A DNA stretch of 64,000 nt. Source: Lysobacterales bacterium (GTDB lineage Bacteria; Pseudomonadota; Gammaproteobacteria; Xanthomonadales; Xanthomonadaceae). The stretch is taken from the NCBI GenBank assembly GCA_016718605.1, contig JADKCY010000003.1, positions 434,001-498,000 of the forward strand, written 5' to 3'. Position numbers and translations under genes: made by a program. Below, piece after piece: positions 27,961 through 36,103 of the stretch; position 1 is the stretch's first letter; each line of letters begins with the position of its first letter. The notes below the pieces were generated by a model. That model had not been told where the DNA came from. It saw only the letters and a program-made list of their open reading frames with translations, and ran no database searches.

Positions 27961-28695
27961 TCAGTCGGCTTTCTTGAGATCGATCACCACCGCGCTGGCC
28001 ATCAGCCAGAACACGATGCTGAGCAGGAAAAACAGGATGTCGCGAATATCCAACACACCCTTTGATATCGCGCTGAAATGCGTCATGAAACTCAATCCGG
28101 CCACTGCATCCACCAGCACCTCGGGCAAGAAGGCACGCGCAAAATCCAATACCAACGGAAAGCCCGCGAGCAAGAGCAGGAAACACACCACGACAGTGAG
28201 GATGAAGGCCACCACCTGGTTGCGCGTCGCTGCAGACAAGGTGGCCCCGACCGCAAGAAACCCTCCCGCCATCAACAGGCTGCCCAGATAGCTGGCCAGA
28301 ATGACGCCGTTATCTGGATTGCCCAGATAGTTGACGCTTATCCACACGGGAAAGGTCAACGCCAGGGCGATACCCACGAATAACCAAGCCGCAAGGAATT
28401 TCCCCAGCACGGCTTCCCACATGCTGACAGGCAATGTGAGCAGCAATTCGATGGAACCCGACTTGCGCTCCTCGCTCCACAGACGCATCGAAACGGCGGG
28501 AACCAAAAACAGATACAACCAAGGATGAAAGGCAAAGAACGGCTGCAGGTCAGCTTCGCCACGCTCGTAAAGACCGCCCATGTAGAACGTCAACGCCCCT
28601 GCAAGCGCCAGAAATATCACGATAAAAACATACGCCACGGGCGTTGCGAAATAGCTCGCCAATTCGCGACGAGCGATGGCCTGAACCGGGCTCAT
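27961..28695 (-). CDS. ABC-2 type permease (GldF-like)
   Basis: 244 aa with six hydrophobic helices. The N-terminus RRELASYFATPVAYVFIVIF and the cytoplasmic segment WSEERKSGSIELLLTLPVS are hallmarks of ABC-2 permeases of the GldF/NosY class. It forms the transmembrane part of the transporter with the ATPase encoded just upstream, whose gene it overlaps by four bases. The substrate is unknown. Confidence 0.86.
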   Translation of the reverse strand: MSPVQAIARRELASYFATPVAYVFIVIFLALAGALTFYMGGLYERGEADLQPFFAFHPWLYLFLVPAVSMRLWSEERKSGSIELLLTLPVSMWEAVLGKFLAAWLFVGIALALTFPVWISVNYLGNPDNGVILASYLGSLLMAGGFLAVGATLSAATRNQVVAFILTVVVCFLLLLAGFPLVLDFARAFLPEVLVDAVAGLSFMTHFSAISKGVLDIRDILFFLLSIVFWLMASAVVIDLKKAD

Positions 28696-29624
28696 GCGCG
28701 CATCTCCTGGGTCGTGGTGATCTGTCTGAACACTTCATCCAGTCGCCCGCGCTCCAATTGCATCTCGCTGACGGTGATCTGCTGATCCTGAATGAACCCG
28801 TTGATACGCTCCCAAATCAACTGACCGGCTCGCGGGAACGCCGTGATTCGGCCATCTTGCGGATCAATCTCCACGCTGGCCACGCCTTCGATTCGCGCCA
28901 GTCCCTCCTTGACACTGACGGTGTTCGCCGTAGTCAGCGAGACAGCACCGTGGTAGCGCGAGCGCGATTCCAGTTCAGCGGGGGGCGCATCCGCCAGGAC
29001 CTTGCCACGCGCGATGATGACGGCGCGCTGGCAGACCGCATGCACCTCTTCAAGAATGTGTGTGGAAATCAGAATGATCTTGTCGCGCGCCATTGACTGA
29101 ATTAACGCGCGAACTTCATGTTTCTGGTTTGGGTCCAGGCCATCCGTCGGTTCATCCAGAATAAGTACCGGCGGATCATGCAGGATCGCCTGCGCCAAAC
29201 CCACACGCCGCTTGAAGCCTTTCGACAGTGTTTCAATGGGTTGTTCCAGCACGCGTTCCAAACCCAGTCGGCCAACGACTTCGTCCATGCGGACCCGAGT
29301 CTGAGCCACCCCCATGCCTCGAAGGTCCGCAACAAAGCGCAGAAACGCACGCACCGTCATTTCGCCATAGCTTGGCGCACCTTCTGGTAGATAGCCCAAC
29401 ACGCGCTTGGCCTGAATGGGCTGTTCCTGCACGTCGAACCCGCAGACCCTTGCGGTTCCGGAGGTCGGGCTGAGAAAGCCCGCGATCATCTTCATGGTGG
29501 TGGATTTTCCGGCACCATTGGGACCAAGAAATCCCAGCACTTCGCCCGGTTGAACAGCGAAACTGACATCGTCAACGGCGGTGAAGACGCCGTAACGCTT
29601 AACCAACTTCTGCACTTCAATCAT
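28692..29624 (-). CDS. ABC transporter ATP-binding protein (GldA-like)
   Basis: 310 aa from the ATG at 29624 (MIEVQKLVKRYG), preceded by CAGGTC. Walker A is GPNGAGKSTTMK (about residues 39-50), the ABC signature is LSKGFKRRVGLAQAIL, Walker B is VLILDEPTDGLDP, and the switch histidine is in ISTHILEE. A C-terminal domain of about 85 residues follows, as in the GldA/CcmA branch. It is the first gene of the four-gene operon ATPase-permease-Gldg-DUF4340. Confidence 0.92.
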   Translation of the reverse strand: MIEVQKLVKRYGVFTAVDDVSFAVQPGEVLGFLGPNGAGKSTTMKMIAGFLSPTSGTARVCGFDVQEQPIQAKRVLGYLPEGAPSYGEMTVRAFLRFVADLRGMGVAQTRVRMDEVVGRLGLERVLEQPIETLSKGFKRRVGLAQAILHDPPVLILDEPTDGLDPNQKHEVRALIQSMARDKIILISTHILEEVHAVCQRAVIIARGKVLADAPPAELESRSRYHGAVSLTTANTVSVKEGLARIEGVASVEIDPQDGRITAFPRAGQLIWERINGFIQDQQITVSEMQLERGRLDEVFRQITTTQEMRA

Positions 29625-29763
29625 TGCATTGACCTGACATCTGTTGTTGATCGGAGGCACTCGAAGGCACGCCGGAAATCGACCCGGTGGTGGGTCGCTG
29701 CAGCGTGTTCGAGCGCCCAGCGTCTACAGCGTTGGGCGCGAAAAGTTCCGCAAAATACGGGCA

Positions 29764-29796
29764 GAAAAAAAGCGCGAAGGTCGCCCGTCGCGCTTT
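29764..29796 (-). terminator. Terminator of the SRPBCC gene
   Basis: Nine-base stem AAAGCGCGA / TCGCGCTTT (29769-29777 with 29788-29796) followed on the minus strand by TTTTTTCTGC. It lies 20 bases after the stop of the 29817-30920 gene. Confidence 0.88.
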
Positions 29797-29816
29797 CCTT
29801 CAAGACCGCTAAGCAA

Positions 29817-30920
29817 TCACTTGATCGGCCAGTACACCTCGAACTCCGTCTGATCGACCGAAACGTTCAATTCGTTGAGGTACTCCTCGAAAGCACGGTC
29901 ATGCACAGGCTTGCCATGGGTCGCAGCGTATGCGCGGACCATATCGCGGATTAACGGAAGTGACGCAGGGTGACCGGCATAGTGGGCCTTGAGCGCTTTG
30001 CCCGCATAGGACACACCCAATTGCACCTTTTCAGGCAACTTCAGCCCTTCCAAGGGCTCAGGAGCAAGCGCAACAGCCACTTCGGTCATGCTAGTCGCAT
30101 CGCCTTCGGCGGCGCTTGGCTCAGCCGACGCAGCGCCTGGACGCTGTACCGGAATGGCCACATCAAACTCATACTTTTTGTCTGCAAAGTTGGTGGTAAT
30201 CAAGCGAACCGGACCAGTCGCTTCGAGTCCATTTGCCGACATGGCCGCGCGAACCTGCTTGATACCCGCATCCAAGCCTTCTTCGACGGCCGTAATGTTG
30301 CGATCGGCAGTCGTCGTGACAAACAAGACGTTGCGGGCGGGAAGGTCCACTTCTTCGATCACAATCGTGCTGTAGTCATGGTTCGGGATGGTAGACAGCA
30401 ACCCCGTCAGGTTGCCCAGCCCCAATTTGAGGTCATCACCCACGGTACGGCTGACGTAAAGTCCGGCATAGCGACCAAACAAGTTCCAACCATAGTCAAC
30501 GTCATATTCCCAGTTGATATCAACGGTCTTTCCGCGTTCATCCAGCGTGAACACACTGGTCTTGTTGGTGCCATAGGCAGCGTTTTCAATCGTGAACTCG
30601 ATACTGGAATCTTCGATTGAATCGGTGATGGTGAGCGTGCCCGTGCCAATCTTGTCGTTCTCGCTCTGGTAACGCAGCACCGCACCGACACCCCGTCCCT
30701 CGCCTTCCAAGGTGTACTTGATCGCTGGATCATGCATACGAAGCGGGTGCCATTCGGCAAAGCGCTGAAATCCATTCAACAGGTCATACACCAACCGAAC
30801 CGGCCGATTCGTTTCAACACTGTGCCGCACATTGCGGTGGTCGGGCAAAGCCACGCCCACAATCACAAACAGAACAGCCACCAGCAGCAAAGCGATGACG
30901 AATTCAATAAAACGGGTCAT
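29817..30920 (-). CDS. Membrane-anchored SRPBCC/polyketide-cyclase protein with GyrI-like C-terminus
   Basis: 367 aa from the ATG at 30920, with GGAGA eight bases upstream. A transmembrane anchor (about residues 4-25) precedes an SRPBCC-fold domain (about 35-190; VYDLLNGFQRFAEWHPL is a typical start). A second half resembles GyrI-like/AraC effector-binding domains and is interrupted near residue 265 by an A/P/S/E-rich linker. Such proteins are thought to bind small hydrophobic ligands; no ligand can be named. It appears to stand alone, with a strong terminator downstream. Confidence 0.72.
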   Translation of the reverse strand: MTRFIEFVIALLLVAVLFVIVGVALPDHRNVRHSVETNRPVRLVYDLLNGFQRFAEWHPLRMHDPAIKYTLEGEGRGVGAVLRYQSENDKIGTGTLTITDSIEDSSIEFTIENAAYGTNKTSVFTLDERGKTVDINWEYDVDYGWNLFGRYAGLYVSRTVGDDLKLGLGNLTGLLSTIPNHDYSTIVIEEVDLPARNVLFVTTTADRNITAVEEGLDAGIKQVRAAMSANGLEATGPVRLITTNFADKKYEFDVAIPVQRPGAASAEPSAAEGDATSMTEVAVALAPEPLEGLKLPEKVQLGVSYAGKALKAHYAGHPASLPLIRDMVRAYAATHGKPVHDRAFEEYLNELNVSVDQTEFEVYWPIK

Positions 30921-31095
30921 TCGAAGTCTCCGAAATTGGCACCGCGCCCGAGCCCCACAGATTGCGGGCACCCCTCACAGGACGCGGGGCGGCAAGGATA
31001 GCCTGAACCGCGCCTTGCAGCCAGCGCCCGTCGGATCGAATTGCGCCGAAAGCCAACGTCAGACGCACTTCGCCCTCTACTTGGGGCGTTTCACT

Positions 31096-32409
31096 TCACG
31101 GCGACTGCTTCATCCAGACTTCAACACGGTGGTTGCGGGCTTGCCCAAGTGCGCTGATGCGCGGCGCGACCGGCGCAGTACCACCAACACCGCGCACCCT
31201 ACTGACAGGTATCTGGTAGGCCAAAAGGGCCGCAGCGACTTGGTCGGCGCGCTCGCTACTCAACTGTTCCGCCTGCACTGGCACAACCTCTGCGCCATCG
31301 GCAAACCCCACCAGAATCAAACGCTGATCACGTTGTGCGGGTTGTCGCATGAACTCACGCAGGCGCTGGATATCCTGTTGTGACTTATTGTCCAGTGCGG
31401 CACTGGCAGGATTGAATCGGAAGTTGAGCGACAAACGTCGCGCACCCGCAACCAATTCGCGGTAGGCGGTTGATGCCCCCGCCCTAAGCTCGGGTTGGTA
31501 TGCGCGCACGCGCTGGGATACGAAGCCGACCTTTTCGATGATGACCTGAGCAGCATCGGACCGCGCGAAGGCGAGAAAGTCGCTAACCAGCGGCTGTGGC
31601 TTGTTGCTCGAGTAAAGATAGAGCCGCCTGGACAACGCATAGTCCTCAACCGCCACCTCTTGTGGCGTTGGCGGCAAGGCATCACCGCCATGGGATACAG
31701 GTACTGCGCGAACACCAGAGACGCCCGTTAGGCCAACAAACCCGATTCCACCGCGATCACCTGCGACCGCCGCCGCCAGCTCAGACGTACTTTCAAAACG
31801 CACGGCGTCTGAGGACAAGTCTCGACCTTCAAGAACAATTTGCCGGAAGGAATCCCACGTTCCCGAGCGCTCGTCGCGAGCAAACAGGCGAACCGGATAG
31901 GGCGGCAAACCCAGCCGACCCCAATTGTCGACGCTCCCTGCGAAAAGATCCCTCACCTCGCCCAAACTCACCTGTTTGAGCGGATTGGCATTGGGGACGA
32001 TGATCGCCAGACCATCCAGCGCCAGCACTGTCTCTTGATCCGCGGCGTCCAATGCGCCGAGGTGTGCAGCACGATCAATTTCGGCCTGCGTCACCCGTCT
32101 GGACGCCATACCGATGTCGGCCGTACCTGCGCTCAGGTCCTGGAATGCGGTCGTCGATCCGTGCGCATGCAATTCAATTTCCACCTTGCCCAGGCCACCG
32201 CTGGAAACCAACAGCAACTCCTCGAAGGCCAATTGCTGGCGAATGACTTCATCCTGACCTTTGCTGCGCAGCCAAGCCTCCAGCAGCTCCGGCATAAGTC
32301 GCTCGCCCACCGTGTTGGAGCCATGGATTCTCACCCGACTGTCTGCCGCCTGCGCCGCAGCAATTGCAACCACCAATCCCACTCCAACACTGATCAAACG
32401 CCGCAGCAT
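31096..32409 (-). CDS. Substrate-binding protein fused to an OmpA-like domain
   Basis: 437 aa. A signal peptide (1-22, ending AAAQAAD) precedes a PstS-like periplasmic binding domain (about 25-300: IHGSNTVGERLMPELL, STTAFQDLSAGTADIGMASRRV, DERSGTWDSF). An OmpA-like peptidoglycan-binding domain follows (about 320-437: LNFRFNPASAALDN, ending ALGQARNHRVEVW). The combination suggests a phosphate- or anion-binding protein tethered to the cell wall. No pst transporter genes lie nearby. The 175 bases downstream (30921-31095) show no gene. Confidence 0.82.
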   Translation of the reverse strand: MLRRLISVGVGLVVAIAAAQAADSRVRIHGSNTVGERLMPELLEAWLRSKGQDEVIRQQLAFEELLLVSSGGLGKVEIELHAHGSTTAFQDLSAGTADIGMASRRVTQAEIDRAAHLGALDAADQETVLALDGLAIIVPNANPLKQVSLGEVRDLFAGSVDNWGRLGLPPYPVRLFARDERSGTWDSFRQIVLEGRDLSSDAVRFESTSELAAAVAGDRGGIGFVGLTGVSGVRAVPVSHGGDALPPTPQEVAVEDYALSRRLYLYSSNKPQPLVSDFLAFARSDAAQVIIEKVGFVSQRVRAYQPELRAGASTAYRELVAGARRLSLNFRFNPASAALDNKSQQDIQRLREFMRQPAQRDQRLILVGFADGAEVVPVQAEQLSSERADQVAAALLAYQIPVSRVRGVGGTAPVAPRISALGQARNHRVEVWMKQSP

Positions 32410-32496
32410 GAGTCACCCACGCACTTGCAAGAACAAGCGAGTCAGATTGCCAGCATTTGATGACAGGCAAGTATCAGCGGGCTTGGCGACTGCGGC

Positions 32497-33351
32497 TTAG
32501 CCGAGGCTGCGCTCAACGGGACGGGAGCGATCATTGCACCATTCGCTCCACGAGCCGGCATATACCCGCGCCCCCGGCAAGCCAGCATGGGTCATTGCCA
32601 ACAGGTTGTGACAGGCTGTGACGCCCGAGCCGCACATCAGAATGGTGTCAGCAGGCGCCTTTCCGGCAAGCAAGCGGTCGTATTCCAGTCGCAACTGCAA
32701 GGCTGTCTTGAAGCCCATTCCGCCAGCCAGGTTCTCGGTGAACGGTCGGTTCCGCGCGCCCGGAATGTGTCCTGCGACCGGGTCCAACGGCTCAACTTCA
32801 CCACGAAATCGCTCGGCGGCGCGGGCATCGACAAGCAATGTGTCACCACTCGCGAGGCGCGCCGCCAATACCGCTGTCGTAATCACCGCCCCCGGCCGAT
32901 AGCGTGCCTTGTAGATCTTCGCACGAACCCGTGGCGTGCCAGTCGCCATCGGACCACCTTGTCGTATCCAACCCTCCAAGCCACCGTCCAGCACAGCGAC
33001 ACGGGTATGCCCGAGCAAATTCAGCATCCACCACAAACGGGCCGCAATCGATCCATCCAGTCCGTCATACGCGACTACCTGATGCTGTGCCGTTATCCCC
33101 ATGCGCCCGAGCGCCAAGCAAAATTGATCCACGTCCGGCAACGGATGCCGACCACGCCCAACTTTCGACAGGTCGGAAAGATCATCATCCAAGCTGGCAT
33201 AGCAGGCACCAGCAATGTGTCCCAAGGGGAAAAGGCGGCGACCCGCTTGTGGGTCACGAAGATCAAATCGGCAATCGACGATTGCCAGTTGCGCGGCGTC
33301 CAGATTTGCTTGCAGTTCCGCCGTTGTCACCAGCGTCGTCCAATCCGCCAT
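32497..33351 (-). CDS. sseA: 3-mercaptopyruvate/thiosulfate sulfurtransferase
   Basis: 284 aa with two rhodanese domains. The active-site cysteine (C240) lies in CGSGVTA, the loop sequence typical of 3-mercaptopyruvate sulfurtransferases (SseA), in contrast to CRKGVT of thiosulfate sulfurtransferases. The N-terminal inactive domain has GHIAGACYASLDDDLSD, and the C-terminal one has GHIPGARNRPFTENL. It transfers sulfane sulfur from 3-mercaptopyruvate to thiols or cyanide. It is a cytoplasmic single gene. Confidence 0.85.
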   Translation of the reverse strand: MADWTTLVTTAELQANLDAAQLAIVDCRFDLRDPQAGRRLFPLGHIAGACYASLDDDLSDLSKVGRGRHPLPDVDQFCLALGRMGITAQHQVVAYDGLDGSIAARLWWMLNLLGHTRVAVLDGGLEGWIRQGGPMATGTPRVRAKIYKARYRPGAVITTAVLAARLASGDTLLVDARAAERFRGEVEPLDPVAGHIPGARNRPFTENLAGGMGFKTALQLRLEYDRLLAGKAPADTILMCGSGVTACHNLLAMTHAGLPGARVYAGSWSEWCNDRSRPVERSLG

Positions 33352-33512
33352 TCGACCGCCTCCAGCAGTGGTTAATCAGCAACACATTCTGCGCCATGCT
33401 CGGCATGTCAGTGATGCACCCAATTCGCTGGCAACAGAGTAGCCCCTTGCACGACGCCTGTGCGCTTCAAAAATCTGAGGCGCCGTGGGTCACGCCCTTC
33501 AGCACGGTCCTA

Positions 33513-34124
33513 CTAGCGCCCAGAAGCGGTCATCCGATCCCGCAAATTCAGCAGCATCATCGCGGTTGCACCCCAAATGCGTTGATCTCGGTACTCGAAC
33601 TGCCAGTAGTGGCGTGACTTTCCCTGAAAATCGGTCTGCACACGATGCGCATTGGACGGCTCAAGAATGAAGTCGAGCGGAACCTCGAAGATCTCAGCCA
33701 CTTCGTCGGCGCAGGGACGCGAGACATGCGCAGGATCGATGCGCGCCACCACGGGCACTACCCGAAAACCCGTGATGGTGCATATTGGATCGACAAAGCC
33801 CAGCGGCTCGACGTGCTGAAACTGCAGGCCAATTTCTTCGTTTGCCTCGCGCAGGGCCGCGCCAACCTCGTCAACGTCTGTAGGGTCGATACGACCGCCG
33901 GGCAGTGCCACTTGACCCGCATGCTGACTGAGTCTCTCGGTACGCCGAGTCAGCAGAATGCTGGGCTCGTGCCGCTTGCGCTCAACCAGCCCCAATAGCA
34001 CAGCCGCGGCCACGAACTCACTGCGTTGCTCGAACAGGTCCGCGTAGTCAGCCTGAGTTGGAGCCGTGATTTGTGGCGCCATAGGCAACGGATACAACGC
34101 GCGCTGAACACGCTGCCAGATCAT
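33513..34124 (-). CDS. nudL: CoA pyrophosphatase, Nudix hydrolase (NudL)
   Basis: 203 aa from the ATG at 34124 (MIWQRVQRALYP). The UPF0035/NudL signature LSQHAGQVALPGGRIDPTD and the Nudix core ALREANEEIGL are present, marking the coenzyme A-specific subfamily that hydrolyses CoA to 4'-phosphopantetheine and 3',5'-ADP. Open frame extends upstream to 34361 but overlaps the DUF1289 gene in another frame. The ATG overlaps the DUF1289 stop (ATGA), indicating coupling. Confidence 0.88.
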   Translation of the reverse strand: MIWQRVQRALYPLPMAPQITAPTQADYADLFEQRSEFVAAAVLLGLVERKRHEPSILLTRRTERLSQHAGQVALPGGRIDPTDVDEVGAALREANEEIGLQFQHVEPLGFVDPICTITGFRVVPVVARIDPAHVSRPCADEVAEIFEVPLDFILEPSNAHRVQTDFQGKSRHYWQFEYRDQRIWGATAMMLLNLRDRMTASGR

Positions 34125-34321
34125 GTTTCGTCTCCTTGACAGCCTCGCGCTGGCAGCAAAACTTCCATACAGTGCCTGCGCTCCGCAGCACTCATCTGGG
34201 ACCATTCGGCAATTTCGCGCAGGCTCCGCAGGCACCCCTGGCACAGACCAGCATCTGTCAGAGCGCAAATGCCCACACAGGGGCTGAGAATCGCCGTACC
34301 GCCTGACATCCTGTAGCTCAC
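34121..34321 (-). CDS. DUF1289 domain protein
   Basis: 66 aa with the DUF1289 pattern SPCVGIC, then GLCQGCLRSLREIAEWSQMS and LLPARG; four cysteines are spaced as a probable metal site. The frame begins with GTG at 34321; an ATG at 34309 gives a 62-aa form beginning MSGGTAILSPC, and neither start has a well-spaced ribosome site. The stop overlaps the nudL start. Function is unknown; small DUF1289 proteins are common next to metabolic genes in Proteobacteria. Confidence 0.8.
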   Translation of the reverse strand: MSYRMSGGTAILSPCVGICALTDAGLCQGCLRSLREIAEWSQMSAAERRHCMEVLLPARGCQGDET

Positions 34322-34358
34322 CCTTCTCTCGAGGCCTGCGCCGAAGACAACGGCAATC

Positions 34359-34396
34359 CAAAAACGACGAAGGGCGCAGCGGCGCCCTTCGTCGTT
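34359..34396 (-). terminator. Terminator of the FKBP isomerase gene
   Basis: Perfect 15-bp stem (34363-34377 with 34382-34396, loop AGCG) followed on the minus strand by TTTTGGATT. It lies 22 bases past the stop at 34418. Confidence 0.9.
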
Positions 34397-34417
34397 ACTC
34401 CAACGGTAAGCGCCAGA

Positions 34418-35098
34418 TTACTTGACGCTGACCAACTTGATATCGAACACGACCGCTTGACTGGGACCAATCGGCGAGCGCGGGCTGTCGCCATAGGCCA
34501 TATCCGGTGGCAGAAAGACTTCCCAGCGCGAACCGGCTTTCATCAGGGGCAGAACTTCCTGCAGGCCTTTGATCGGTGCGGCAGATACCTGCATTGTGAC
34601 CGCCTGGTTGCCGGTGTACGTACTCGCGAATTCCTGACCGGTCGACAAAGAACCACGGAAATGGATCTCGACCGAACTGTTGGCCGTGGGCTGCGGGCCA
34701 GCACCTTGATCGATGACGCGATACTGAATTCCACTGGGCAAGGTCTGAATGCCTTGCTTGCTGCGATTGGCCGCAAGGAACTGATCGCTCTTTGCCTTGT
34801 TCTCCGCAGCCACGCGTTCAAACTCCGCTTTGGCCTGCTCCATCAAGCGCTGCTGCATCGCCTCCAAAGCCGCACGCATGTCTGCCTCCGGCACGGCCGG
34901 ATTTTTCTTGGCATATCCGTCCTGGATGGCACGAATCACCGTATTCAGATCGACATCCAGCTTGCGCTGGGTGATGTCCTGACCGATCTCGTATCCCATG
35001 GCATAGCTAAGCTTGCCTTTGTCCGAGGTGGTGTCCTGGGCCATTACAGCGCTAAAACTCAAAGTCGCCATCAAGGCAACCAACAAGCGCAACTTCAT
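34418..35098 (-). CDS. FKBP-type peptidyl-prolyl cis-trans isomerase (FklB/Mip-like)
   Basis: 226 aa. A signal peptide (residues 1-20, SFSAVMAQ) indicates periplasmic export. An N-terminal dimerisation helix region (about 25-120, SYAMGYEIGQDI to ANRSKQGIQTLPSG) is followed by a C-terminal FKBP domain (about 130-226, VEIHFRGSLSTGQEF, PDMAYGD, PIGPSQAVVFDIKLVSV). This is the architecture of E. coli FkpA/FklB and Legionella Mip. It assists folding of proline-containing envelope proteins. It is monocistronic by its terminator. Confidence 0.9.
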   Translation of the reverse strand: MKLRLLVALMATLSFSAVMAQDTTSDKGKLSYAMGYEIGQDITQRKLDVDLNTVIRAIQDGYAKKNPAVPEADMRAALEAMQQRLMEQAKAEFERVAAENKAKSDQFLAANRSKQGIQTLPSGIQYRVIDQGAGPQPTANSSVEIHFRGSLSTGQEFASTYTGNQAVTMQVSAAPIKGLQEVLPLMKAGSRWEVFLPPDMAYGDSPRSPIGPSQAVVFDIKLVSVK

Positions 35099-35191
35099 GC
35101 AACCTCCTGATTAGAACAAAGGGTAGACAGCCACCCAGCCAAGCGCTGGATCATACATTCGCAGCACAAAATCGTCACTTTCCGCCAGATA

Positions 35192-36091
35192 TCACTCGTC
35201 GTCTGGCCAAGCAACGGCAGTCGAAGATTGCCTCCGCACGCTGCAGGCACGCGGCAGAGCACGCCACACAGACAAACCATCGCGCGTTTCTGCCACGTCA
35301 TGCACCCGCACAATGTGCGCACCACGATCGGCAGCCAGCACGGCTGCGACCACCGAAGCCGACAATCGTTCATTCGTTGGCTTTCCGGTGACCTCACCCA
35401 GCATCGATTTACGCGACAGACCGACGAGAATGGGGCAGGCCAAAGACTGCAGATCCGCTAACCGCCCAAGCAAATCGAAGTTTTGCTCGGCCGTCTTGCC
35501 AAAACCGAATCCGGGATCGACGAGCAGGCGTTTGCGTGGAATTCCAGCCAATTCGCAGGCGAACAACCGATCAGCAAGAAATCGTCGCACCTCACTCAAC
35601 ACGTCGTCATAGTGAGGCGCTACCTGCATCGACTCCGGCTCCCCCTGCATATGCATCAGACAAACGGGCACCTGCAAATCCGCCGCAGCCTGCAATGCCC
35701 CCGGCACCCGCAATGCCCTCACGTCATTGATCAAACCTGCACCCGCACGCACTGCGGCGCGCATGACTTCTGGCCGCGAGGTGTCGATCGAAACCGGAAC
35801 CTCGAAAGTTCTACAAAGCGCCTCAATCACTGGTACAACGCGACTGCACTCTTCTTCGACACTGGGTTGAACCGCTCCAGGACGCGTGGATTCCCCGCCG
35901 ACGTCAATGACATCCGCACCTGCATCGACCAACGCCTGCGCATGCGACAGGCACGCATCGATTGATGCAAATCGACCACCGTCAGAGAAAGAATCCGGAG
36001 TGACATTGAGTATCCCCATGATCCGCACCTGGTCGAGCCTGAGGGCTCGACCATTGCAGTCCAGTTGCGGGATGAGATCCGCTTCAAACAC
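35192..36091 (-). CDS. folP: Dihydropteroate synthase
   Basis: 299 aa. GILNVTPDSFSDGG (about residues 25-38) and GGESTRPGA (about 65-73) are the pterin and p-aminobenzoate binding signatures; DPGFGFGKT and LVGLSRKSMLG complete the fold. It joins p-aminobenzoate to dihydropterin pyrophosphate in folate synthesis. It lies 12 bases after ftsH, the usual ftsH-folP order. The C-terminal twenty residues after RALPRAC are not conserved. Confidence 0.94.
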   Translation of the reverse strand: MFEADLIPQLDCNGRALRLDQVRIMGILNVTPDSFSDGGRFASIDACLSHAQALVDAGADVIDVGGESTRPGAVQPSVEEECSRVVPVIEALCRTFEVPVSIDTSRPEVMRAAVRAGAGLINDVRALRVPGALQAAADLQVPVCLMHMQGEPESMQVAPHYDDVLSEVRRFLADRLFACELAGIPRKRLLVDPGFGFGKTAEQNFDLLGRLADLQSLACPILVGLSRKSMLGEVTGKPTNERLSASVVAAVLAADRGAHIVRVHDVAETRDGLSVWRALPRACSVRRQSSTAVAWPDDE

Positions 36092-36103
36092 TCGATATCT
36101 GAC

